Origin: Psilocybe azurescens
Lineage: Eukaryota > Basidiomycota > Agaricomycetes > Agaricales > Agrocybaceae
Length of the DNA stretch: 64,000 nt
Assembly: GCA_023853785.1 (NCBI GenBank)
Contig: JAJIRX010000323.1
Coordinates: 16,349-80,348, forward strand
Reading direction: 5' to 3'
Part shown: positions 10,607 to 21,932 of the stretch, in pieces
Position numbering within the stretch: position 1 is the first letter of the stretch
Layout of the letters: every line of letters starts with the position of its first letter
Notes under the pieces: model-generated
The model's input: the letters and a program-made list of their open reading frames with translations, nothing else
Told to the model about the DNA's origin: nothing
The model's database searches: none
Translations under genes and position numbers: made by a program

Positions 10607-11871
10607 CAGATGACTTATAAAAAGCCTGCTTATCAAGTCTAATAGACTTGACATTGAATATAACAATGGTGATTGCTCACAAAACCAGGTAGCACCTAAT
10701 TGCTTAAAGTGAACAGTAGTGTTTGATCTCTTATCACACAAATCACTAGTCCACAAAGTATTAACACTGGAATTCTTATTCAGAGTAAGTTTCTGTTATC
10801 AAATCTGGGGTGTAGATTACTTGGTTTCTATTCTAAGATACTGGGCTGTTTTTATAGACTAAATAGATACTTTGGCTTGTGATAATTGAAAGAGACTGAG
10901 AAAAGAAAGGAAATGGGCCACATGCTGCCTAGCCTTTGCTGCACCAATTATAATAGTGGAAGGTACTAGTTTGCCTGGGCTACAGCACTTATTTGAAGAT
11001 AACATTGTTGTCCATGTGGCAGTGCCTCCTTGGACAGTGATCACCTGACTTATTTTATCAAATGGCTTGCGGCCAAGGCATGTCAGGACTAGATCACTTA
11101 GAGGTATATTTTCTAGAAAACCCTACCAAAGTTCCCAAGCACAGTTGATATTGGTCTAGGACCTCCTAGAACAGCAGGTGCTCTTATCATGAGGCAAGTT
11201 ACTTCTAGTATTGTGTGGCAATCACTGACTGGGCAATCCCTTACTCACATTGGCTGCATTGTAAATTACAAGTTTTTATACTTGGATCTAGTAGACTGCT
11301 ATATGCTGAGTTGTACACAAGATTTCAATTGCCAATAAATTTAGTCTCTGGGGTGATTCCCCATGTGGCACAGTGATGTCTGATCCCAGAGCAGTTAATT
11401 GCCCAATTTAGTGAACAGCCTTTACGAGGCCTGGACACAGTGATTGCTTTTGCTAATTAATAAGGTTTCCATCACTTGGTGATTGCTTGGTAAGGGACTG
11501 ATTGGGTGTTATCTCTTGTAAGAGTCAAGGTTACTTCTCAGAAGTTCTTCCTTCTGTAGAACTAATAGTATGGTCAATGATGTGGGCAATTGCCTTGTGC
11601 CCTCAGTTAGGGCTGCTTTGATAGCTGTGTAGGAAATTAAAAGTAGTCTGTTATTTGTAGTGCTGATTAATAGGCCACACTACCCCTTAGTTAGTTTGTA
11701 AAGTTTACTACACTTGTTGGTCCACTAGGAAGTGAAGCCTCAAAACCTAATAATCTGGTGTATCTTTTACCCTTCACTAGTATAATATACTAGCTTATTA
11801 CAGATAATGATCATAAAAATAAGAGCCCCTGTGTCTCACTGAATTGTAAGCTCAGAATGGTTTACACTCTT
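10607..11871 (-). repeat. Dispersed repeat R, copy 1 (inverted)
   Basis: The minus strand matches the plus-strand copies at 36616-44934 (interrupted) and 52936-54202 over about 1.25 kb. It starts with GTGTAAACCATTCTGAGC and passes TCTATAAAAACAGCCC. It holds no protein domain. TATAAAA-like boxes and the lack of coding suggest a solo LTR, but I cannot fix TG...CA ends or a target duplication. This copy has lost most CpG sites present in copy 3 (for example GTGATTGC in place of GTGATCGC). Confidence 0.65.
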
Positions 11872-13100
11872 TCAATGGTTTTGTCCCTCTCATGTTATAA
11901 AACAGTATTTCAATATTCTAGTACTTGGTATAGCCTCCTTTTGCCTTTAATACAGCCTGAACCCTTCTAGGCATACTCTCTATCAGATTTTGACAGACAG
12001 AGGCTGGAATATCATTCCACTCCTTTTGTACTCTCTCCCACAACTCTGCAATTCCAGATGCTGGCCTATCATACTCTCCAAGTCTAGTTTTGAGATGATG
12101 CCAAATGTGTTCAATTGGATTGAGGTCTACTGATTGAGGGGGGCCACTTTGTAACTTCTAACCCACTGTCTTTGAGCCAGTTCTGGGCTGTCTTGCTCTT
12201 GTATTTGAGGTCATTATCCTGCTGAAAAAGTATATCTGCGGGCTTTTTCTATAATATCTGATTGATTCTTGAAGTTCATCATTCAGAATGCTGATAAAAG
12301 ATCAGCATATATCCTCCCCATCAATCTTGGTTGCATATACAGGCCCTTCCCAGAACATACAACCCCAGATCATCAGAGAACCTCTTCCAAACTTGACTGT
12401 CCCATGTACCAGCCTGTCACTCAACCTCTCTCCTGGCTTTTTTCACACCCAATTCTTCCTATCTAACCCCAAACAATTGATTTTGGTCTCATCTGACCAT
12501 ATAACTCTGTTCCAGTCCTCCACTGTCCAGTCTTTGTGTGTTTCTGCAAAGTCCATTCTACTGTAAGCCCCTTATATCTTTTGGAGAGAAATAGTCATTT
12601 TTGCTTGGTTACAGCCTTCATCCCAGTGCTCCTGAGTGCTCTCTGTACAGTCTACATGGAAAAGATGTGTTGGTCATGTCTTGCAGGGTTTTAGCAACTT
12701 CAGTGGCATTTTTGGCCTTCTGAGAAGTGATAAGATGAATAGCATATTGGGTATCAGCTGATGAAAGCTTGCATGGACAGCCTTCAGCAGATTTGGAAAG
12801 TGTTGAGCAATATTTGGAGCAAATATTGGATATATAACTGACACTCATACCAGTGGTAATAGAGATAGCATGACTTGACTGGCCTTTGTCAAGCAGTTCA
12901 AGAACACAGTTGTATTGAGCAGGAGTGAGTGTTTGCATGAGTGTTTGAGTGAGAATTTAATGTGGGGAGTAGTGTGAACTTGGACACAGAGTATATATAC
13001 ACATTTTGAATAAGTCACATTATTTTATTTGTACTCATTTGCTTTGATTAAACAAAGTCACATGCTTGATGTATGAGATGGACAAAACTGTTCAAATGGA
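11872..13100 (-). mobile_element. Degenerate Tc1/mariner-like element 1
   Basis: The element encloses the broken minus-strand transposase at 11927-12938. Its ends look inverted: GGTTTTGTCCCTCTCAT near 11877 and ATGAGATGGACAAAAC near 13077. The left end abuts repeat R copy 1. A TA duplication cannot be fixed. Confidence 0.55.
11927..12938 (-). pseudogene. Tc1-like transposase pseudogene
   Basis: This is a cut-and-paste transposase with an N-terminal helix-turn-helix and a DDE catalytic core. The N-terminal part (12938 down to about 12618) reads YNCVLELLDKGQSSHAIS and similar HTH text. The core follows in broken frames: WSDETKINCLG (first Asp), FQQDND (second Asp), DLNPIEHIWHHLK (third acidic residue in IEH), ending AKGGYTKY. 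In-frame stops (after KNW and within the GEDIC region) and frame changes make it inactive. It is related to, but distinct from, the transposase at 15.8-16.9 kb. Confidence 0.75.
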
Positions 13101-13648
13101 CTTGTGTTAGTAAAATGTTAATAGTGTGGCAAGGAATTAAAATTATATAATGAAACAAATTGGAATATCTATAATATAAGAGAGCTCAATGACTAAGCTT
13201 TTCTGAAAAAGGAGATTTAATTTACCTAAGCATGACTAATTATTATTAAGCAGACCACTGTGTTTTGGGGCTGCCGCTACGGGCCTTTTGAAACAAACAA
13301 TCAGTGGCCAATGGCAAACAATAAAATGGGTGCCACAGCCTAACAAACATTTTGTGCCTACATTGAATATGTCTATTAGCCATATCCTGGGTGGTATTCA
13401 AAGCAAAAAATATGCACAGTGGGCACCAGGGGCAAGTGGGCCAATAAGTCCACATAAAGACTATTTTAATAGCATTTCTGTCCACAGATATTGTGTTTAT
13501 CTGCCACCTGTATAATAACTGTATAAAGTAGAAAAGTTGAAATGAAAACTGCTGAATAAATTTGCAAGCAAGGGGTGTTGTGAACAGTGGACAAGTTAAT
13601 GTGGAATGAACTATAGGTGGGTGATCATGTTTTCTCTGAGTGAAAGTG
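13101..13648. other. AT-rich region without recognised gene
   Basis: A long minus-strand open frame (13246-13698) has no domain and an odd His/Thr/Phe-rich composition. I treat it as chance. Confidence 0.35.
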
Positions 13649-14355
13649 TTTAAATAAAGATGTATATAGCGAGATAGCAGTGGGATATGGTTTTGCAATT
13701 GAAAATAATTAGTCTCCAGTACAGTACAGATGATATATTTTTTTTTGAGGATGAAGCTCCAGTGTGCTTTACTCCAAATGTAATGGGTAAAATATAGACA
13801 CTGTCAACTATTGTGCATGAGAATTAACATGTAAATTTTATGTACTATGGCCTGTAGATTAAAGTGATTAATTTGCAGAACAAATGTAGTGGGGTGAGAG
13901 GACAGATATTTAATTGTGAAGAGTGTAAGCTATAAATTTAAAAATGGTACAGTGCTGCAGACATATAGCAGCAGGAGAATTTGTGGGTGCATTGATTCTA
14001 TTTAAATAAAGATATGGATGAAAAGATAGCATTGAGACATGATTTTGTAATTGGAAATAAGCAGTATACAGTACTATACAGGTGATATAATTATTTATTT
14101 GAGGATAAAGCTCCAGTGTGTTTTACACATGTAAAAATGAAAACATTATTAAGTATTGAGTGTGAGAATTGAGATTTAAATTTTAATGTACTATAGATTG
14201 TAGATTAACATGATAAATTTTCAGGACTATTTTAATTGTGAAGAGAAAGAGTATAAGATAAATTGAGATTTAAATTTTAATGTACTATAGATTGTAGATT
14301 AACATGATAAATTTTCAGGACTATTTTAATTGTGAAGAGAAAGAGTATAAGATAT
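13649..14355. repeat. Two ~350-bp diverged tandem copies with an internal 94-bp duplication
   Basis: TTTAAATAAAGAT, GAGGAT(G/A)AAGCTCCAGTGTG and the later TGTACTAT word recur near 13650-13850 and 14000-14200. Inside the second copy a 94-base unit starting ATTGAGATTTAAA is repeated almost exactly at 14168-14261 and 14262-14355, which implies a recent duplication. Confidence 0.7.
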
Positions 14356-14739
14356 GAAATTTGAAATGGCACAGTGCCACAGGTGCTGTGCATATAAGGT
14401 GATTTGTAAGTAGTCAATGAGTAGTGTAGTATTATATAAGATATAAAGTAGAATGACAATTGATTGGGAGTGGACATGGGCAGGGGTGTGGATATTAAAA
14501 CAGGCATGGTGGCAAAAGTACTGTGAATTAGTTAGAGTGGGTGTAATATGATTTGAAATTTTGATTTGAGATTGTCAAAGAAAAGAAATATTTAATAGAC
14601 ACAGAATGTAAAGTTCTGTGTATATATATTTATGTATTTGTTCAGTATTATTGACTGTGAGTATATATAATTTGATGCCTCCATAGTAGGGTGCAAGAGT
14701 GCAACTCCAGCAAGCTATAGGGTAGACTGTGAAGTAGAG

Positions 14740-14975
14740 GAGGGAGATGAGCACAGCTCATCCCCAAGAGTGACTGCTATTATTATTTTTTTCATGAGGT
14801 ATAGAATATCAATAAAAAGGGGGATAAGCAAAGCTCATTCCCTCCCAAGACATTAGATTGTGATTGGTATTATTTATTTATCAATGAGGAGGCGCGAAGC
14901 GAAAGTCTGTTGACCCTGCCGTGAAGCACAGGGGGTGAGCAAAGCGAATCCCCCCTGACGCATAGCGGCAGGTCA
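14740..14975. repeat. Three hairpin repeats of the form GGGRTGAGC-AA-GCTCATCCC
   Basis: Imperfect palindromes built on TGAGCACAGCTCA (near 14748), TAAGCAAAGCTCATTCCC (near 14823) and GTGAGCAAAGCGAATCCCC (near 14932) stand about 75-110 bases apart. The last is nested in an outer stem, TGACCCTGCCG with CGGCAGGTCA. The block is much GC-richer than its surroundings. Confidence 0.6.
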
Positions 14976-14984
14976 TAAAGCTCA

Positions 14985-15105
14985 TGTTATTCATATGATA
15001 CTCTACCACTGTGTAAAGTTTGAACTTGTTTGGTTGAGTTATTCCTGAGTTATTCAAAGAACAGTCCAACTTCAAAATTTACTTGAACAGTTTTGTCTCT
15101 CACTG
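14985..15105 (-). mobile_element. Solo end of a Tc1-like element
   Basis: The minus strand begins CAGTGAGAGACAAAACTG next to a TA dinucleotide, as Tc1 ends do. The word GGACAAAACTGTTCAA at 13080 (right end of Tc1-like element 1) is similar. No transposase accompanies it. Confidence 0.45.
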
Positions 15106-15467
15106 TATATGGAAGCTGTAAACCACTTTCTGCAATAAAATAGCATCTTGACAGCTATATTTTCATAATGTTGCAATAATAAAAATTAATAGAATACCAA
15201 GATCAATTTATTTCAAGAAATTTAGACCATATAAGCACAGATATATATGAAAATAGGTATTTCTTTACCAGGAAATTGTTAATTTCACACAACTATTACA
15301 TAAACATATTGTTCTAAATTTACAATTCTAATAATACAAAATTTGTCACAAACTGATATGATCATGATACTGTTTGTGTTATTGCTTGCTAAGCTGTAAA
15401 TGATATGCTGATATAATACAGTTCTGCTTGGTACCACTCAGATTCCACTTGGAATTGGGTCTAATTA
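15106..15467. other. AT-rich region without recognised gene
   Basis: No gene is seen. The last 40 bases (GATTCCACTTGGAATT) look like decayed GGACTCCA-type palindromes and may belong with 17071-17228 to one element split by the Tc1-like insertion. Confidence 0.35.
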
Positions 15468-17068
15468 CAGTGGCTCAAACAACTGTCCCGCTTTTGCAAC
15501 TTTTGTATTAAATTGCTAATAACATGAGAACCCTTCAACTAAAAATCTGAAATTAATATATGTTATATTTGAACATGTGACCTTCATAATTGCATCCAAG
15601 ATCATGTAATTTGGATAAATAATGATTCACTAATAAAATAGACAAAATAATACAAAAGTGGGACAGTTGTTTGACCCACTATAATGATACTAGTATCTAC
15701 CATATAACAAGGAAAATTACACTGTATAAATTGTGAGAAAAATAAACAAAGTCATATGACACTATTTATAAAATTTCATCATGTTGAATTCAAGTTTAAC
15801 AATCTTTCTTTCTTTCCACCACTACATCTTTCTTTCCATTACCACATGAAGTCCTCTCAGCACTCCCTCTATCATTTTTCTTCTTGAAGACGGCTTTTCT
15901 GTTTGTCAAATAGAGTCCAAAAGGGTTTTGAGAAGTCTACTATAGGAAGGATCAAGAAAGAGATCAATTCTGATAAGGAAAACAACAAAGGTGGACATCC
16001 TTCCAAAGCGCACTCCAAGGGATAAACAAGCAATTGTACACCAAATCACTACTGGAAAACTGGACAATGCTGTCCAGACTACCCACTATATCAACAATGC
16101 TATCACCTCTTCTGTTTCTCCCCAAACAGTCAGAAATGCCCTCAAGGAAAACAATTTGTGCACTGTTGTCAAATCAAAGCAACCTCTTCTTAAAGCTATT
16201 CATTGTCGAAAGCATCTCAAATTTTCTCAGACCCATGCAAACTGGACTGTGAAGGACTGGAAAAGGATACTCTGGTCAGATGAAACAAAGATTAACAGGA
16301 TTGGCTCAGATGGCAAGGTTTACACCTGGAAACCTAGGGGTGAATCAATCTCTGATAGGACAACCACACCAGCTGTCAAGCATGGAGAAGGGAATAATCT
16401 CATGGTATGGGGGTGTATAGGCTGGAATGGGGTGGGGACACTTGTGGAGGTTGAGAGAAAGATGAATGCAGTGCAATACTGTGAGATTTTGGAGCATGGG
16501 CTGGATGAAAGCTTTGAAAACTTGGAGATGACACAGGGAGAGAGGATTTTCAGCAGGATAATGACTCCAAATACACCGAAAAGGCCAGTCAGTGGTTTTG
16601 GATAACAACATTGAAGTTATGGAATGGCCTCCTCAATCCCCTGACATCAACCCCATTGAACACTTGTGGGTGCACCTCAAAAGGCAGATGAACACCTATG
16701 AAATACCACCCAAAGGAGTATTTGAATTGTGGGAGAGACTGGCTGCAGAATGGAACAAAATCCCTCCAGAAACATGTCAAAATCTCATAGAAAGCATGCC
16801 AAGGAGAATGGAGGCTTTTATCAAGGCAAAAGGTGGTCATACTAAGTATTAAATAGAGGGTCAAACAACTGTCCCACTTTTGTATTATTTTGTTTGTTTT
16901 ATTACTCAATCGATTTTTATCCAAATCACATGATCATGGAGGCAATTATAAAGGTCACATGTTCAAATATAACATATATTAATTTCAAATTTTTAGTTAA
17001 AGGGTTCTCATATTATTAGCAATTTAATACAAAAGTTGCAAAAAGCAGGACAGTTGTTTGAGCCACTA
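15468..17068 (+). mobile_element. Tc1-like element 2 with ~210-bp inverted repeats
   Basis: The 1,601-bp unit begins CAGTGGCTCAAACAACTGTCC and ends with its complement, with TA on both sides (15466-15467 and 17069-17070). The inverted repeats span about 15468-15680 and 16858-17068. Each repeat arm is itself bordered by TCAAACAACTGTCC-type words in opposite directions, so each arm resembles a small palindromic MITE. A Tc1-like transposase lies between them. Confidence 0.85.
15846..16852 (+). pseudogene. Tc1-like transposase, apparently frameshifted
   Basis: The N-terminal part (15846-15990) shows HTH text in broken frames (SNRVQKGFEKSTIGRIKKEI). The open stretch from 15991 runs TPRDKQAIVHQI, then SPQTVRNALKEN, then WSDETKINRIG (first catalytic Asp) and MVWGCIGWNG. 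The middle frame supplies the second Asp (QQDNDSKYTEKASQWF), and the last frame reads SPDINPIEHLWVHLKRQMN to AKGGHTKY and a stop at 16850-16852. Two single-base losses explain both late frame changes: after the T-run at 16547-16550 and in the T-run at 16596-16599. Length and motif order fit a fungal Tc1 transposase. It could be an intact gene with sequencing errors. Confidence 0.8.
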
Positions 17069-17070
17069 TA

Positions 17071-17228
17071 AGTTTAAAATTTAGATGAATTCCAGTCAGA
17101 ATCTGGTTGGGAAAATTTAGACATTTTCCTGCTAATTTAGCAGGGACACTGCCAAATAAAATTCTAGTCAGAACTGGTCAGAGTCCAACTGGTTCCAATT
17201 GGTACCTGTGGAGGAGTGTAAAGACCTC
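17071..17228 (-). mobile_element. End fragment of a GGACTCCA-type element
   Basis: On the minus strand the fragment starts GAGGTCTTTACACTCC and continues into decayed palindromes (CCAATTGGAACCAGTTGG). Its other side is cut by the Tc1-like element ending at 17068. Confidence 0.6.
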
Positions 17229-20200
17229 CCAATATACATGCACAATATGTTATTCTATGTTACTCAGTCAAAAATACTCCTGTATGTTACAAATAAAATA
17301 TATTCTAAGAAATCTATATCAGTGCATGTTAGTGCAAAGGGTGTGCTGACATGCACTGACCAGCACAGAGATTTCTCTTTGCCATGTTGAATGCATAATG
17401 ATACCTCAATTGATGTCACAGGAAGCAAATAATGTCACTTCTCTAAATATTTAGACTTTAACTATTAGTGAATACTGAATGTTCACATTTGCTATACTTA
17501 TTGTTTTCAGTCCCTCAAGTTTGTGGCTACCATGTGTCAGAAAATAGAGGTGAGCATGAGTTGGCCCGGATGGCGTTGCCGTACTGGTGAGGGAGTCAAC
17601 TAAAGGATAGATAAAGAATGGTCCATCTGGACCTCCTAATCAACTATCTAAACAGTGTCGCTATCAATTAGATCCTCTAAGCTACCATTCACTAGAAGGT
17701 AGGCTGTTCTGAGGTTTTGGGACTCGGAATGGATGCAAACTGGTTTGGCGCACACGGGAATAAATGTGCATCCGGGCAGTCATAAATCTCATGGGTATCA
17801 ATGGAAGGTGCTTTGAGCAATAACTCTGGTCATGACATCGGGACTGCTGTTTCGGCCCCTCCCTACTCGGGCAGGGTGGTTCGAATAACATTTTTGCCGC
17901 AGATTGAAATGGCAAACCACTTGCTGGAGTACTACTTTTCCAATTTGATCTACTGCTCCGTGCGTGTGGGATGTATTGGGAGCCATATGGACCCTAGAGT
18001 TATCACCCTAAATGTTGTCTCTTATTAATCGAGCTTAATGAGAAGGGAGAGGCAGAATTTTTGTCCATGGGAATGGTTTTGGGGTCCAAAAAATTATGAT
18101 TCCCTGCTTCCCATAAAGTCATACTAATTTAGTGATTCCATACTGTCTTTCCAATGTTAAACAGTTTTCACATCAGATTGTACACTATGAAAGATGGTCC
18201 CTGGAATTAAAATAACTTTTCGGCATGGTCTATTTATCAGTGATGTGCACCTCGCGCCTCCAATCTAGGAGGAATTATCAACGATATAACTAACAATAGG
18301 GTTCAACTCATTTTTCATAACTTGCTCCTCCCCATTCTTGGGTATAGAATCAAAGCATTACCCTCCAGAGTGTCCATCACACAGGTTGGCTGTCCTGTCG
18401 GATAAGTTTACCATAGTTATACGGCCGACTAATTTTACATGGAAACATTCGTTGGACATTTTCCGCAGCCTGCGACCTACGGTAACGGTCTTATCTGCTA
18501 TGTTAAAGTTGTACCCAAGTCATCTGCGAGGACGATGGGATCGACGCAAATGGGTTGAACCTTGATATCTTTAACGTAGGAACCTGTATCCGGGCTTGAG
18601 CGCTTATCCACGCTCGGGCATCCACGCTAGACGCCTGTTCATTATCAAAAGGGAAACTGATTCCTTCAGACTCGGCTTAGATCTGACAGCCTGGGATATC
18701 TGAGGGGAGTAAGGAGCTCACATGGATCCCACACGCTACATGAAAAATACTGGTTCTATTTATAGGCTACTGTATGTAGAGTGGATACTCGTTAAACTTA
18801 AAATATGGAACTTCAGATCAACCTATCTCGATTCATATATCCACAGGTTTTCAACCTTTTAATAAATAGCATCCCGCCATATGGTCGCAAAATGTTTGTC
18901 TGCACACTATGCTCATAGATTGGAGGCTCGTATCTCCAACCTCAACATCTGGACCTGAGGCCGGGTGCATAGCCGTGCTAAGATGCACCCACCTTAGACG
19001 CGTTTATGACCGAATAGGGAAACCCATTCCCTCGAACACTGCTTAGGTCCAATATCTTGGTTCACGGGAATAAATTTGAAGGAGACTCCACGGATTCCAC
19101 ACGGTGAATGAAAACCCGGTATTATTTATACCGCCTATAAAGGCAGGATCTGGATGTGCGGAAATGCACCAAGCTGAATATGGACAAATAGAGAACAGGT
19201 GGAAAAATTATTTTAATCTGTGAACCTCCTACGGTAGTATGTCTAAATTAAGAGTGAACTTTGGGCAAAATAATGAGGAAGAAAAGAAGGAAGGAAGGAA
19301 GTTACTAAGTACTACCGCGGAGATCCTAATGTTGGAATGATCTGCCTGAGGTTGAGAGTGAGAGTGCAGCGTCAACTTATATATGAAGTATCTACAAAGG
19401 ATGAGGATAATTCTGCAGAGCAAGATATAAATGCGTCAACACATTATCCATGAAGATGCTCTGGAAAGTACATCGAATTTGAACACTCACCCCGTTACCT
19501 CCTGATGGATTTCCCGCAGAATGTGGAACGTTTAGACTTGGCGAAATATTACTCTGGATATTACCCTTAAGCACTACGGTGGAATCTTGCTATCAATACC
19601 GATAGGGAAAGGACGGCCGGATTTGGTATGTTTGAAAGAAGTCTCAGTGTGCGTGCATCAGCACTATTCTCGTCGGAGAAAGAATATAATTGAAATCTAG
19701 GCATCCATTTTCACGGCTCAACTTTAAATGCTTCCAGGTGCCGAAGTAAGTAAATTTGGACAGTAGAAAACACGGTACACTTTCAAAGCCTTTGACCAGG
19801 ACTAATAGTGTGCAGTTACTGAGAATCATTCCTGTTTGCGAGAATTGGGATACTAGGGGAACCGCCAGATTCGACGAGAACCTTCACTATTTTCAGCCAA
19901 TTAGGTTCACCGGTCCGTGAACAGCAATATTGAGACCAATATAACCAAGCATCAGCTGAGCGTCTGTGTAGCCAATGACCGAAAATTTTCTCTATCTGAG
20001 GGCCTTATCATCTGGCCGATGTCCAATTTAAGTCCACTCAGTCTTAGGTCACCCCCCCCCCCCCCTGGTCAAGGATTCGAAATGGTACAGTATATAGCAC
20101 AGTTGACCATTCAATTGTATTCTTGTCCTAGGATATATCAAATGATCATCAAATATGTCATCTTTGGCATAAATTTATTAACAATGGTGTAGGACATTGC

Positions 20201-20281
20201 TTCAAAGTTATATCCAAAGTTATATCCAACCTCAGGGAATAAAAGTGTTCTTGTTACGAATTAGCTCATTTTCTCTATCCC
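17229..20281. other. Anonymous region, no gene recognised
   Basis: Short open frames here match no family I know. From about 17500 the GC content rises. A pair of diverged repeats lies at 18590-19130, and a run of 13 or more C occurs near 20050. The stretch may contain old retroelement remains, but I see no reverse transcriptase or integrase motif. Confidence 0.35.
18590..19130. repeat. Diverged ~360-bp direct repeats
   Basis: TTAGACGCG or CTAGACGCC, AGGGAAACCCATTCCCTC or AGGGAAACTGATTCC, GGATTCCACACGGTGAATGAAAA or its variant, and TATTTATACCGCCTA or TATTTATAGGCTAC recur in the same order with a step near 360 bases. A TATTTATA box in both copies is compatible with old LTRs. Confidence 0.5.
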
Positions 20282-21932
20282 ATGTCTGACTCGGCACGGA
20301 AATATACTAACAACTCGGGGGGTGAGAACATTGTAAGCGTTGTCGAGACAAAGACAGGACCTATTCAAGATAAAGGGCCTACTTTAGTTGAAACCTTTGA
20401 GGGACAAACAGTACTAGTAACGTGAGTATATATCGCGTTCATCTCTTAAGTTACCCAACTTTCTCTCTATAGAGGTGCTGCTGGATTTTTGGGAACAGCG
20501 CTCTTGTATCGCCTTGTCGACCCCTCCCTCCGCATCCGGCGTGTATTCGCCCTTATCCGCTTAAAGAGAGGGGGACATCCCGCCTTCCAGAAGACCTCAA
20601 TCAGTATATCGTGAAAGTGGATGAAAATGGGGATTTCAAGAGAGTGGATTGATCGTTGTCCTCCATTGCGACTGCTCTGTTCCTGGGTTTGGCTTGTCAG
20701 AGAAAGAGACAAAGTGGTTACGAGAAGTCAATATTGTCATCAACAGCGCCAGCTTTACGAGGTTTACTCTGTCGCTTCCCAAGGCCGTGAAAGCCATCGT
20801 GAGTGGCTCAAAATATATGTGATTTGTCTATATCTTGACTACATGTTTTCCTTTATAGTCAGATATTGCGTATAGCATGTGTCACTTCACGTTAAACAAC
20901 CCAAATGTGCGGACACATATGCACATCTCTACTTGTTTTACCGGCTGGTTTCTCCCGTCGGGCAGCGTTGTACGCGAGGAGCTTGTTCCTGCCATTCAAC
21001 CCAATGTTGAATATGAGGAACACGCAAACACTTGTACGTTCGTCACCTTCTTATATGCGAAACTTATTTACATCATATGGCTTTCTAAGATTTGCACGCC
21101 AAATCCATTGCTGAGGGTGTCGTTAACGCGATAGGGAGGCCACCGTCGGGGAAAACTACGTGGCGGATAGTAAGAATCAGTACTCTAGGCCCAGCTATGT
21201 CGTTTCCAACACCTGGGTGGGGGCTGGACATGTTTCGGTAAGCAGTGCAAATATATAACAATTGTAATCCTTGTTTTAGACTATCTATCTTGTTTTCAGT
21301 CTCCTGTTTGTGCCGGTATCGCAGCTGAAGTTGTCAATGACCCGACTATTTGGCTTCCCCAGGCCGAGCTCGATGGTGTGTCCCCATTCTCTTCCAATAA
21401 ACGAAGTGATTCAAAACTGATTATCGAATGCCCTCATATTCCTGGCTCAAAGTCATCCCCATCGATATTGCAGTGAATCAACTCCTTGGGTTGACAGCCG
21501 CAGCACACCACACAGGAGCCAAAAATCCGTTATACCCTCTCCGTATTGGGAACAATGTCCCTATCTATCACGTCGCTGCAGGTGATGGCTCGCCATGGTC
21601 TATACCAATGGCAATTCTCAACAAGCCAAACGTTAAACTTGACCACACTTACATCAGTGCTGAAAACCTAATTGCGGCATACCGTCCCATGCTGAACAAA
21701 GTCGTGTGTTTTGACACCTTCAGAACGAAGACGTATTCTTGGGCTTCCGCCGTACCCTCAAGCTAATACGACTGATGGCGGAAGTAAACATATTAGAAGA
21801 GAAACTACGCAAATGACAGATGCGGCTGTCGATGTGAAGGGGTATGAAGTCGACCTAGATGATGTAATGGAAAAGGAAGGTGGGTGGGTACCGTATTTAC
21901 AGCTTGTGAGGGACAGAATGGAGAAGAAATAG
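20282..21932 (+). pseudogene. Fatty acyl-CoA reductase-like (male-sterility-type NAD(P)-binding) gene with frame breaks
   Basis: Enzymes of this family reduce acyl-CoA or carrier-bound acyl groups with NAD(P)H. Exon 1 (20282-20421) joins exon 2 at 20473 to give VLVTGAAGFLGTALLYRLV, the Rossmann nucleotide-binding motif. Later parts read LSEKETKWLREVNIVINSAS, then HISTCFTGWFLPSG (the family's HVSTA(Y)-type strand), LHAKSIAEGVV, ISTLGPAMSFPTPGW and VIPIDIAVNQLLGLTAAAHHTG. Introns of about 50-60 bases are visible (20422-20472, 20799-20858, one near 21034 and one from about 21240). Exon 2 needs two frame changes (about 20580 and 20655). Another near the T-run before 21715 leads to the C-terminal text RRRILGLPPYPQ and a stop at 21930-21932. 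It is either decayed or damaged by indel errors. The substrate cannot be told. Confidence 0.7.

Noticed and set aside
13246..13698. 150-codon minus-strand frame
   Set aside because: No domain, no intron logic, no similarity to neighbouring transposases. It is AT-rich and partly overlaps the tandem repeat.
20050..20066. C-homopolymer run as a regulatory element
   Set aside because: A plain run near an unannotated stretch gives no support for function and may be affected by run-length error.
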